This document shows, piece after piece, positions 13,291 to 25,000 of a stretch of DNA of 64,000 bases. The first letter of the stretch is position 1. Every line of letters begins with the position of its first letter. Both the position numbers and the translations under genes were made by a program. Source of the DNA: Cryptomeria japonica (Eukaryota > Streptophyta > Pinopsida > Cupressales > Cupressaceae); assembly GCF_030272615.1 (NCBI RefSeq), contig NC_081408.1:766789330-766853329 (forward strand), written 5' to 3'. The notes beneath the pieces were generated by a model, which saw only the letters and a list, made by a program, of their open reading frames with translations, ran no database searches and was not told the origin of the DNA.

Positions 13291-13659
13291 CATGAAAGGG
13301 CTTTTAGAGAAAGAGTTCTTAAAAGAAATTTAAATCTATCTATTTTTTTGAATAATAAGCTGGAACCATTGGAAACCTTGGGAATACTCTAACAATAGCT
13401 ACTATTTTCCTTGGTGTCCATTTGTTTTGACCTTTCTTTTTATGGTTATAGTTGCATGATTTTGTAGTGTCAATGAGTGATATAGGCTCCATATATTGAG
13501 GCCTATTCTTGTACACATCGATGAAAGATATGTTTTGTTCTTTAGTGTCATAATTAGAATCTACATGTATACATTTGAATACCTATTTTGAAACATTCAA
13601 ATTGATGAACCTTCTACTGCTTTCCACCAATGGAAATTCTAGCAACATGTGGCAAGTTT

Positions 13660-14750
13660 CCTAAGCTCCAATATCTCTTTCTATGAGAATATTTTTGTAA
13701 GCATTCACTACAAGATCATCTAGACTTTTCACATTTTCCAACCATAGTAACATTTTATAGTATGTTTCAGAGCTTTTTTCATCTTTGGCTGCATACTTGG
13801 CAATGTATTTAATAATGACATGTTTTGACATAACAGTTTGCCAATCCATATTTTCTCACCAAAGTTGAAGTATCCAAGGATTGCATGACTTGACTCTATT
13901 ATCATTTTTGAATGCCTTAAATTTAATTTCACCAGTTTCTAAATTTTTTTTTTTTTAGAGCCTTCTAAATATAGTGGCCATAGTGCATTGTACCTATATG
14001 CCATTGAAATTTAAATATTTTTAAATTCAATCATATATGAAAGAATTACAATATTTTAATATGTATTCTAAGGAATTTGTTTCAAAGTTTGTACCTACAT
14101 AAAAATTTCCCTTGTTTCTTTCGAAGACATGCACCTTCTTTTCATACCATGTGTCATTGAATAATGCTCAAAATATCATCATAGTCATCTTTCAAAGGAG
14201 TTTCAAATAGTTGCCTTGTGTTTTTTAGACATGGATGTAGAGACAAGTTTCAATACACCTAAAATGGAAATTTTATTTTAGAAACTTTTATATTAATTTT
14301 GCAAAAGAGTAGTTTCTTATTTATTAGATAGAGCCATACATGTATGCTTTGATGGTGTCAATTGACTCGAGAGTTGCATGCATGAACTAAATCATGCAAA
14401 TATTCTTCAACATCCATCACTTGATGTGGATGATTCTAATTTATGGTATCCATATTTGGTACTTCATTTAACCATAGGAAACCATGCACATGTGTTGATC
14501 TCATATGTTGCCACTCGTATTGCAGCAATAGTCTTTGACATTCATGTCTTTCTACAAAATTTCTTTTTTGAAAGTTGTGTATTGTAAATGCATCTATTGT
14601 GCAATAGTGTGTGGATGGTCTATGATATTATGCTTGTGCCATAGTTGTGCTTCAGGAGGGTTGTTGGGAGTTGTTGTTGGTATCGATGCATGCAAGTCGA
14701 GCCAATACAGTTCTACTGTGCTCAATGTAAAATATATGTTGGGATCACCA
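13660..14750 (-). pseudogene. Helitron Rep (HUH endonuclease) C-terminal part, broken
   Basis: Rep nicks and joins DNA at the Helitron ends. On the minus strand, 14750-14594 reads 'PNIYFTLSTVELYWLDLHA', the family's 'FTLSAADxxWxDLH' block. 14560-14380 contains 'STHVHGFLWLNEVPNMDTIN'; the HVH (14484-14492) is the HUH metal-binding motif. 13849-13661 contains 'KHVIIKYIAKYAAKDEKSSE', whose Y-x3-Y-x2-K arrangement (13790-13810) is the two-tyrosine catalytic motif. All key residues are present, but stops and frame changes between blocks show decay. Confidence 0.8.
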
Positions 14751-17565
14751 TGACTGTTACACCAAAAGCTTGATCTGTCAGTGAATGGGAGAGCGGCCAT
14801 AGTTAAGGATCCATGGGAGGTGGGAGAAAGCCATGTCATGAACCCCACGCGCCGCGTTGTTTGGGAAACAATGGGACCAAGGGAAGACACCTTGAAACAA
14901 TCCCCCCCTAGCGCAAGTGGGGAGGTTTGAACCCACGACCTAGTGCTTTGATACCAATTGTTGGACACAAGATGCCATTGAGAGGGGGAGGGTGAATCAG
15001 TGGTTTCCAAATCCATAACCTTTTAATCCTAGCTATGAGTATTGGTCAATAGTCTAAACACAAAGTAAACCTATTGGTGAGATAAGGAGAAAACCAAAAT
15101 TCAAGAACACACAAAAGTCACATCACATGACATCGGTATATATGAGGAAAACCCAAGATGGGAAAAACCTCGGTGAGAAAAGTTGTTGGAGTCTACTGCT
15201 CCAATCCAACCTCACAATACAAAACAATGGTTACAACATTTAGGGAACCAACACAAGGAGCACCACTCTTTTTGATTTTGGGCACCAACCCCTATTGATT
15301 TAGGGCACCAACCCTTGCACCAAGCACCAAAGTAGTGATCGGAACACATAGAAATTCAATACAAAAGTAGTAACCCTAGTTACAAGTGAATCTTGTAACC
15401 ACTCTATGCACTTCACTCTGACGACTTTTCTCCTCCTCTCCCTTACCAATCGACTTCTCCTCCTCTCAGACAACATCTTTCTTGTGTGATCTATGCTTAC
15501 TCTCTCCCTCTACTCTTCTCTCAACTGGCAGTCCATACAACTACTACTGGTTCCTTTGCTTTCCGATTTATCTCTTCATTGTTTCCTGCCTTGTCGATTG
15601 AGTTCTCTTTCTGATGCTTCTAGCATTACTGGTTCACTTGATTGATGTACTCTTGTAGTTTAAAGGTTTCTCAAACCTTACCGGTTGCCCATTGCTTACC
15701 AGTTCACCTCCAAATGCTTATTTGCTTCACTCTCACAATTAGATCCTCTCCTTTTCAACACTCTTTTCTTTCAACTGGCATCACACCTTCTAGCTGCATC
15801 AATCATCTAGGTCTTTGTCTTGCATATATATACATGAGCTTTCCCACCAAACGGTAGATTCAAATTTGGTGCATTAGGGTTTCTTCACCGACCCAATCCA
15901 TATCAATTCCAATCAGATCTCATCAAATCTAATCTCCGAGATGATTTCCTATACATCACTACCAACGTTGTGCCTTCCAGTGTATGCTTTCCATCTTTAG
16001 CAACTTGCATTCAACCTATCGGCTCATGTCTTGTTCAATCACCATAAATGGTTCGGCGGTTTGCTTCACCTACTTCAATATGCACTTAGACATCTTGCAT
16101 CAGTCACTGCATGCCATGGATCTCCTTGGTTCATCTTGCCTTGATCTGCAACCCCTCTGCAACTTGACCCATAACAATCATAGTCAACATTTAATGTTGA
16201 CCAACCACCATCTACTTCACCAACTACATGTTTCATTCGCTACTTCATGCATGCTTGCTACTTCAACTCCACGTGGCATCTTTGTCAGCATCCAGCTCAG
16301 CTTAATCACCTTCAGACAAGATCACTGACCAACTTTTTAACTGGTGCACACCTACCCATCGTCTAATCTTACTAGTACATCATACCTTACTGGTTAACCA
16401 TCTTATCATCGCCTTCTCTATCTTTCTGTTGTATGATATTTTTCTGATCATCAACCATGCCGGTCCTCAATAGCTATCTAGGGTGACTCACAATATGCAT
16501 CTTCATCTAATTGAGAGCACTTCACATTTGTCTCTTTGTTCACTTAGTTGTATGTCGGTATCCTTGTTTACCAATTGGCATACTCGATGACTTCATGTCA
16601 TCAACTTCCAACTACTAAGCATCTATGGCAACACTTTCCACCATCTCCGTCTTGGTAGCACCATGTGGGCAACTGCAGAGCCTCATCTTCATTTGACTAG
16701 TTCTCCTCTAAACCTATTTGCCAATATGGCAAAACCATCATCTCAACTCTTCCTTCTCTATCCCATGGGCACATCATGTCTTCTCATGCTGATCCAATGT
16801 ACATATCTCATCTTCCACTTTGGTCATCTGGTGTACGCATCCAAACACCTGCCTTTGCTTACTCTGACTATCTCATCTTGGAGAGCTGTAATGCACTTCA
16901 TACATGTAGTGAGCTAAACCAAGTGTTAGCACTTACTAGTAGGAGTGGATGGATATTTGCACTTAATCTACCAATCACCGTTGGAAGAGGATCTTTATCA
17001 CCTTTCAGTATTGATGTGACTTCCCTGTCATTTAGTAGATACATCTTCTTTACTGTCATGAGGCAACATGTTTGTTGTCAGTCTTCTCTCTCATACTATG
17101 ACAACATCAGTAACCGGTGGGAGTCCTACTAGTTGACAACATACTAGCATACCGGTTATCTATAGGCTCTTCACTGTTCATCTTTGCAATCTTACTGGAC
17201 ACATACTTACCTGTTGGCAACAACTCAATGCCAACACATCACTTACCGATCATGTCCAATACTTACTCATTGCTGAACACCAACATGTATACTGGCCGAC
17301 ATTAACTTGTATACCAGCGTGTTCAACATCAACATGCACACTCACTGACTAGTTCCTTCTCTCCCAATGCTAACATGTGAACCGATGACTTTAACTTGCT
17401 TACTGGTTGGCTACAGTGTCCATACTTCTGATTGATATTCACGACAATTATATCGATGGACATCAAAGACACCACAATGCCAGTTGACATCAATGACAAC
17501 ATATCAACTATTCTCCCATACCGATTGTCTTGCTATACCTGTAACATGCTATACCGGTTAACATC
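14750..17565 (-). mobile_element. LTR-retrotransposon fragment inserted in Helitron C
   Basis: On the minus strand a long LTR (14959-17563, starting TGTTAACCGG and ending GTGTCCAACA) is followed directly by a primer-binding site like the initiator-Met tRNA (14957-14944) and about 200 bp of leader. The second LTR and all coding DNA are absent. Shared LTR features with 48722-49842 are the 'gtggaaacccaaatgggaaaaacc(t/a)cggtgag' class of sequence and many ACCGGT/ACCGGTT motifs. Flanks read GATCACC (14743-14749) and GATCCC (17566-17571), a plausible diverged target duplication. Confidence 0.6.
14944..14957 (-). other. Primer-binding site (initiator Met tRNA type)
   Basis: The minus strand TTGGTATCAAAGCAC adjoins the LTR end at 14958/14959. 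The usual plant version is TGGTATCAGAGC. One mismatch is visible. Confidence 0.55.
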
Positions 17566-17850
17566 GATCCCAGTCTAATGAAGCATGTCTATTATTTCTG
17601 ATCGACACTTAGTCCAATATTATATGGTGCCCCTTAAAGTCGTTCCAAATTGCATCAATTTATCTGCTAGATGAGATTGTGGCATATTTTTCATATGCTT
17701 GCGCAACTCATGTATAGTGATTGGCATCTCGTTCACACTTTTTTCATGCAATAATGATATTAATGTTATTGTGTTAGAGTTAAAATTAAATAATAATAAT
17801 AATATTAATATTGATAGCATTAATTTTCTTGGTGATATGATTGATACCAT
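17564..17850 (-). pseudogene. Helitron Rep upstream part, cut off by the LTR insertion
   Basis: The minus strand reads 'MPITIHELRKHM...HLADKLMQFGTTLRGT', a stop, then 'YWTKCRSEIIDML'. This is the conserved block just N-terminal of 'PTxFFTLSAADxxW' in Helitron Rep proteins. The next expected residues occur 2.8 kb away at 14750. The pair therefore brackets an insertion in what was one reading frame. Confidence 0.65.
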
Positions 17851-18274
17851 AGAATATTGAACTAATAAATTTAAATGTTAAGAAAAATTTCGAAACAATC
17901 TTTATATTACGCCGAGATGCATAACCTACAATGCCACCCACCTAGTTTTGTCGATGTTAAAAAAAAAGTGATTGATATTCCGACAGTTACAAATGCAAAA
18001 ATGGTGAATGCCAAACGACTACAAACGCAATGTGGTAGCAATTACAATTTACAAATGAAATCCTTTAACGCAACTCATTGGCTTAGAAAACTGATGATAA
18101 TTGAAGACGAAGCGGTTGTGGTGACTATATTATAAATTTTGTTTGTGCTTGGCTTGAGCACCAGTTCCACTCTTCAGTTATGTCCATTTTAATTCTGAAA
18201 AGTTCTTGTCTGTACTCTGTGATTGATTTGTTTGCAAGCCCACAAACTAGTTGAAGATTCAATAGTTGTAGCTT

Positions 18275-18600
18275 GTGACATCGAGATCCTTTCTTACGGT
18301 AGTTATTTTGTTAGCTTCAGCGAGAAGGGTTATCTTTTCATTTTTCATTTTGTTTGTTAGCTTCAGCGAGCAGAGCGATGAGGAGTTCAACAAATTGCAT
18401 TGCAAGGCAGCCCAATCTGCTCGAGAGTTTCCATATGCTGAGATCCGTGCCACTTCCAACAACTTCAGAGATGATGAAAAGATTGGTGATGGTAGCTTTG
18501 GATGCGTCTAGAGAGGCATGAATGAAGTTGTGGCAATTAAGAGAAATCTTCGTCCTTCAAGAAGGGGAAACTTGAGTACAAAGTCTTTTTTTGCATGCAC
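18275..18600 (+). pseudogene. Receptor-like protein kinase fragment
   Basis: The frame contains 'EFPYAEIRATSNNFRDDEKI' followed by 'GDGSFGCV', an in-frame TAG, then 'RGMNEVVAIKRNLRP'. This is the start of a plant receptor-like kinase domain: juxtamembrane 'F-x-EI-x-AT-x-NF', the glycine-rich loop (GxGxFGxV) and the subdomain II lysine (VAIK). The stop replaces the expected Tyr of 'GxVYRG'. Nothing after subdomain II is found and no downstream kinase motifs (HRD, DFG) follow, so it is a truncated pseudogene. A 15-bp direct repeat (gttagcttcagcgag, 18310 and 18355) lies just upstream. Confidence 0.7.
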
Positions 18601-19660
18601 TGAATAAACAAGGTCCCAAGGACTTAAGAGCTTTGTTTGATGTATTCCTACAAATATCTCTTAAATCACGAATGTCATGAATTCTTTTCATATTGTAGGT
18701 ATCGATGAATTTAGGCACCAAAACTTGATGAGTTGATTTCTCTTTTAAATTCTCCAGTTTGATATTTGTGTTGAAACCATATCCACAAGTAATGAATTTA
18801 TTATGCACCATAATGAGATGCCTTAAGGAAGTTTGGTATTTTTGTACAGATTTCCGAGAGCAAACTATGATAGCATATGTTTTGTTTTAAAAAAAAAAAA
18901 AAAAATTGGTTGTAAAGATACTATTGAATTCAATGACAAATATCTATCTATATTTTAAAATATCAATATAGTAACATTTTTTCTTTTTTTTTGAGATACA
19001 TATAAAGAATACCCAAATAATATAATTATAAGAAAAAAACCTCAATAGGTGCCATACTCAATTTAGGAATGTTTTTCTGCTATGCTTATTGATTTAGGAA
19101 TATTTGTAATAGAAGTGTATTTGTAGATATCAATTTCTATTTTAAATCAAAATCCGACTGTTTACTTTAAATAAAAAGGCAACTTAATTACTATTTTCAT
19201 CTATGAACCATGGTTTACAAGCAAGTTTCTATATATATATTATGCCTATTATCATAAATATGGATAAAAAATCAATTATTTTTAGATAATTATATGCTAA
19301 AAAAAAAGAAATAATAAAATAATAAATAATTAATAATTAAATAATGTACATAAATTAAATAGCTCTAAACTCATAGAAAATAACAAAAAAAGGATTAAAA
19401 AAGTTTGAAAAACATCTGGTAAAGAAAAACCTTAAAAAAGTAATGCTTATGGTTAACCAAACTATAGACAATGTATTTAGCCAACAATACAAGCAATAAA
19501 CAATCTACCAAAACAACCATATCACAAGTGACATGGAAAATATTAGATTTTAATCATAAATACAAATGATTTTAATTATTTCATCAAATTAAAAAAATGA
19601 AAGTAGCACATAAAATAAAATAAAATTAGTATAAATTTATTAAATAAATCAATTTGACTC
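18601..19660. other. AT-rich spacer, no gene recognised
   Basis: The stretch includes a 17-nt A run near 18888-18905 and AT-rich DNA. The minus-strand frame at 18557-18811 resembles nothing I know and is not supported. Confidence 0.5.
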
Positions 19661-19823
19661 AGAGAGAGGGATCTGTAACTCATTCGTGTCAGGGTTTCCT
19701 TTGCGCGTGTAAGCCCCTCGTCAACCCGAGGGTCAGACATGGCTCATTCATTAAAGCCTTGTATAGTCCCTCCTTCACACACCCATAGTTGTTGTTGTTT
19801 CTTTTCTCCTCTGCATACTCTAG

Positions 19824-21322
19824 ATGACACATAACTCTCCCGGTGGTGAATCTTCTCTACCACCAGACAAGACCTTGAAAGGTTCCCTAATTGATCACCC
19901 CATTGTGCATTCGGATGAGGTGTTTCTTTTACAACCAATGGCTCCCCTCGACTTCGACAACGATGGAAAAGGTAAGAGCTCTGAACCTACTAGACTCATA
20001 GTTACACCTAATTCTCTTATGGCCCAAGCTATTGATTAAGAAAAGAATAGACTGAAGACTTCTGCTATTTTCTTTGCGGCCTTAGATTTGAATGCTCTTC
20101 CCTCATGCAATTTTATTAATAGTTGGTTCAAAAATGTATGAGGAAAAAAACTAGCATTTTCTATATCCTTTTGCAGAATGATTCAAAGAGACCTTATCAT
20201 TATTTTCCTTAACTCTTCTAAGCATCAGTATGAAGTTGTTAGAAAATAATTTTGGAATGTTGGGAAGTATTTTTTTAGGGATTTAAGTTGGTCGCCTAAG
20301 AAAAAAAAAGAAGTTAAGGAAGTGTCATTCCCTAGGTGGGTTCTGGTTCAAAATGTTCTATTTTTTTGGAACTTTCTTCCTAAAGTCATGGCTAGTCTTG
20401 GTGATGTGTTAAGAGTCGATAATTATGCTACTCTCTTTCCAAATCTTGATGCTAGGATGCTTATTTCCATTCACCCCGATATTACCCTACCCAGCGAACT
20501 TGTTGTTGACCTCAATGAGGAGTCTTTCTCCTACCCTGTTAAATTATTAGGGGGTTTAATGCTTGTTTTATTTATAAAATAGATGGACACCTTTGTAGAG
20601 ATTTCTCGCTCTTTGTGAAACCAAAGCCCCCTTTCGGTCCTAGTGTGGATTCACCTCCTTCAAATGTTGATGGCTCTCTACCCTTGGCCCCTCCCTGCTC
20701 CCCTTTGGCCTCCTTGACTACCTCCATTTTGGCCTCTAGTTGTGCTTCACCTGCTGACTCTCCCTCTCCCTCTGGCTTCCCCCCTCCTCATTCTGACCTC
20801 CTTGTCCCCCCTCCACCTCCTCCTCTCTCCATGGGCTTCTTGGCTGCATCGACACCGCCTCCATTCCCCTTGAATGCTCAACATTTGGTTTTACAAAAGA
20901 ATATTAGCCTAGTGGTACCTAGAAGAAAAATTAAGAAGCTTTTCGTAGAAAACAACAAGCATGTTGCTACTGATTCAATTGACAACAAAAACACTCCTAC
21001 TATGGATAGGAGTGAGGCCTCAGGTACCCAAGCCCTTTCTCTTAGTAGTGCTAGTGAGGTTCCTGAGGTGAGGACCAATAGTGCTAGACAAGATATTTCT
21101 AAGGTCTCCTTGAAGGATAATTCTCTGGAACCGGATGATTCTGGTTTTAAGATTACAAGGGCTTGTAATCCTAGGGTTTTACTTATTGATATACTAATTT
21201 TTGTTGAACCCTCAAGTATACCTTCCTTCAGGATCCCCAATAACCCTAATAGGAGCAATGAATCAAACCTTGTGGGATACTCCTCATGCACCAATATGAA
21301 TGTTGTTGTTAACAATGCTAAG
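19824..21322 (+). pseudogene. LINE ORF1 (RNA-binding, DUF4283/zinc-knuckle type), 5' part
   Basis: ORF1 proteins of plant LINEs coat the element RNA. Frame pieces include 'WVLVQNVLFFWNFLPKVMAS' and 'NYATLFPNLDARMLISIHPD' (20340-20520), the DUF4283-like region, then a degenerate CCHC knuckle (C-F-I-Y-x4-G-H-x-C-x2-F, about 20555-20590) in which two Cys are lost. A long Pro/Ser-rich tail (20615-20880) and a charged region follow, up to the copia insertion at 21322. Stops and frame changes are present, so the protein is not intact. Confidence 0.7.
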
Positions 21323-21802
21323 TGTTGGATTTTGCCAAGATCAAGGGCACAATGAAAAGCATAAAAGAGACAATAGAATGACAAGAACAAACTGTATTCT
21401 CATCAATATAAAAATGATCAACTGGATTAACCAATACAATGAATAGAGGCCTGCTTATATAGGCAAGGCCATATGGATGTATGAGCACACAAATATGACA
21501 AGTGGCTCAATGAGAAACAAGGGTAGGTAGGAAATAGGTGTGGGTAGGTAGGAGAAATAATATAATATTCCACATGAGGTGGATCACCCACCGAAGGTGG
21601 AATTATCACTCCACAATAAGTGGATATGATAGTGTAATAACAAGATCAACACCATAAGAGGTGGAATTTCTCCTACACACACTATCCCAATGAGGCACAA
21701 ACACCCAAGTGTCTCATATCCAAACTACTATGTAATGCATTATCCTAAGTAAACTTAAGTAAGTGTAATAATATCCATGATGAATAATTATTTACACCAA
21801 CA
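21323..21802 (-). repeat. Copia 3' LTR
   Basis: It has TG...CA ends and is identical by eye to 27879-28358. Its promoter copy (TATA at 21455-21462) is redundant here. Confidence 0.95.
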
Positions 21803-22077
21803 CCCCCCCTTAAGTGCAACTTAGGGGAATGCACTTAAGTCTACAATGCAACTAAGCAAGATGGGTCCCGGCTACAAGGCCATGATAGGTACCCATGTAC
21901 AACATGCAAATGCAAGCAAAACAATGCAATGCAATCTCTCACAAACGGAGAAAAGGAGAAAACCCAGTGGGAAAAAACTCCCCCCCAAAAGAGAGATGAA
22001 TGTACAAAAGAATCTCAAGGAAGAAGGACAAAACCTCAAAGAGGAAAAAGTCCCCCCCATAAGATAGGAAGGAGAAG

Positions 22078-25000
22078 TCAGCTGACCCCCCCTAATGACA
22101 CATCCCGCACCCCCAAGAGAGCTCGCAACTGCTGGAACTTACTCTCGGTGAAAGGTTTGGTGAATATGTCAGCAACCTGCTCTGCTGTAGAACAATACTG
22201 CAAATCAATGACCTGCTCCTGGATGAGCTCTCGGATATAGTGCATATGAATCTCGATGTGTTTGGTCCGCTGGTGCTGGACCGGGTTCTTCGAGATGGCA
22301 ATGGCACTCTGATTGTCGCAATATAGGACTGTCGGCCGTGGAGTAGTAAACCCAAACTCTGTGAGAATCTGCTGGAGCCAAATGGTCTCAGTCGCTGCGT
22401 TAACAGCCCCTCGATACTCAGCCTCAGTCGAAGAGAGAGCAATAGCATGTTGCTTCTTGCTCTGCCAACAAATGGGGCCCGAACCAAGGTGAAAACTGTA
22501 ACCAGAAGTAGACTTACGATCAACTAGATCGCCAGCCCAATCGGAGTCTGTGTAACCAACCAAGCGAAGTCCTGTGCCTGCTGCATAGTGAATCCCATAG
22601 TGATGTGTACCCTGGATGTAATGTAGAATGCGTTTGGCGGCTTTCCAATGAAGCTCATGTGGTTCCTGCATGAAGCGGGAAACCATGCCAACTGCAAATG
22701 AAATATCAGGGCGTGTATGAGTCAAGTAGATGAGACTACCCACAAGCTGACGATACAAAGTGGCATCAACTAGTGGAGAAGAACACTGAGCCTCAAGCTT
22801 GACTCCTGAAAGAAAGGGAGTCGGGGCAGGCTTACAATCAGCCATATGAAAGCGTGCAAGTAGATCAAGAGCATACTTGGGCTGCGATAGAGTAATCCCG
22901 GAAGATGACTGTGAAATCTCAATCCCGAGAAAGTAGTGCAAAAGGCCCAAGTCAGTCATAGAAAATCTGTCATGCAAAGCAGATTTGACCCTGCTAATGA
23001 TGGATGAAGTACTCCCTGTAATGATCAAGTCATCAACATAGAGCACAAGTATCAAGTGAGAGTCGTCCTGTCGCAAAATGTAGACATTCGGATCGGAATG
23101 ACATCTGGTGAAACCTGCAGAGAGTAGAAAGGAATCCATCTTGGCATACCAAGCCCTGGGGGCCTGCTTAAGGCCATAGATAGATTTCCGTAATCTGCAA
23201 ACCAAAGAAGTATCCTGGATGAAACCCTGTGGCTGCTCCATATAAATCTCCTCATCTAGATCACCATGAAGAAAGGCACTCTTCACATCCATCTGATGTA
23301 CAGCCCAACCATGAGCTGCAGCTATAGCAAGTGTCAAACGAATGGAGTTCATCTTAGCTACGGGTGCAAAGGTCTCAGTATAGTCAACACCTGCAACCTG
23401 CGAGAAACCTTTGGCAACAAGCCGAGCCTTATACTTATCCACACTACCATCTGCTGCAAACTTGGTTCGATAGATCCACTTACATCGAACCATCTTTCTC
23501 CCCTTAGGGAGATGTACTAGATCCCATGTGTTGTTCCTCATCAAGGAACTATACTCTTCCTCCATAGCTTGGTCCCACTCAGGAACCCCTGATGCTTCCC
23601 TGAATGTCTGTGGATCGGAAGCGGTAGCAATAAATGCATGTGGATGATCCTGATGTTGTGATCGTGTTCTCCGTGTATCCAAAGGATCCCCAACAAGAGA
23701 ACCCGCGGACTCAAGTGTCTGTCGAGCCCAACGAGGTCTAGGTGGAGGTGGAGAATGAGGCACCTCAACTACAAATGGACCCTGCGGAGGTGTAACCCTG
23801 CGAGTCGGAGTTGAGGGAGTCTCATCATCTGAATCACTAACATCTCCATCCACAATGGAGGAAGGTGGAGGAGGTAGAGAGGCTAAGCTAGGAGAGCTTT
23901 CCTCAAAGTGAACACTCCTCTCAATGAATACCTCATGTGTCGCTGGATCCATCAATCTGTATGCCTTAACACCCTCAGGATATCCAACAAATATGCAAGG
24001 CCGACTCTGTGGTTCCAATGCCTTGCATTTTTGTGGAGGTATGCGAGCCCATGCTGGACACCCAAAGACTCTGAAATGTCTCACAATCGGTTTCCTACCA
24101 ACCCAAGCTTCAAAAGGAGTAATACCTTGTAAAGCTTTGTGAGGAACCCGATTCTGGATGTGTGTGGCACAACTGATAGCCTCTGCCCAAAAGGCGGGAT
24201 CAAGAGAACGTGCATGAATCATACAGCTAGCCATTTCTTTGAGAGTTCGATTCTTGCGTTCTGCAACCCCATTCTGCTGTGGAGTGTATGCAACAGAATG
24301 CTGAAGATCAATCCCCTCAAATGTACAAAAGTCCTCAAGTCTCTTGTTCACATATTCCCTGCCATTATCTGTACGAAGAATCTTGATCACTTTCCCTGAT
24401 TGTTTTTCCACACGAGCCTTGAAGTCCTGAAATCTGTCAAATACTTCACTCTTATGAATGAGAAAGTAGACCCAAGTGAAGCGGGAGTAGTCATCAATGA
24501 AGGTAAGAACATAGCGGGCCTTACTAAATGAAGGTGCTGGAAATGGACCTGCTACATCACTGTGAACAAGTTGAAGAACTTCCAAAGCTCTCCAAGTTTT
24601 CTCTTTATCAAATTTCTCTTCGGGATGCTTGCCCATGGAACAACCTGAACATACACCCTCTGAAAAGCTGATTCGAGGAAGACCTGTGACCATGTCTTTA
24701 GTGCTGAGCTGCTGTAGATAGCGGTAGTTGAGGTGACCAAACCGCTCATGCCATAGCTTACTTTCTGAATTTGAATGAGTAAGCAAGGCCCTAGAAGGTG
24801 AACGTGACACAAAGTGGGAAAATGAGTAAAGCCTTGAGTTGTCATTGACTTGTCCCACTGCTACCAAGGCATCATCATCAAGTTCTTTTACCACAACTGA
24901 ATCTGGTGTAAACTCAACCTTTTTCCCATTCCCATAGTGAGTGATTTGGTAGATGGAGAGAAGGTTGGTAGACAAGTTAGGAACATAGAGAACATTCTCA

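Larger units (their letters stand above)
10326..17860 (-). mobile_element. Helitron copy C, interrupted by an LTR element
   Basis: This minus-strand copy contains the most complete protein region. Rep N-terminal part lies at 17850-17564, then (after the insertion) the Rep HUH and Tyr motifs at 14750-13660, the linker at 13282-12935, helicase at 12830-11500 and 3' flank to 10326. Protein homology resumes precisely on both sides of the 2.8 kb insertion. The Helitron termini (5' TC, 3' hairpin-CTRR) could not be fixed. The inner half (10326-12795) is the right arm of the palindrome with copy B. Confidence 0.75.

Noticed and set aside
14594-15016. 140-codon minus-strand frame as one protein
   Set aside because: Its first two thirds lie in the LTR-element leader and only the last third is Helitron Rep. 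It is a chance fusion across the insertion junction.
17875-18135. 86-codon plus-strand frame after the Helitron
   Set aside because: It is open and ATG-started but has no recognisable motif and sits in decayed Helitron flank, so there was not enough support to call a gene.
20878-21390. 170-codon minus-strand frame
   Set aside because: It is antisense to LINE ORF1 and runs into the copia LTR.
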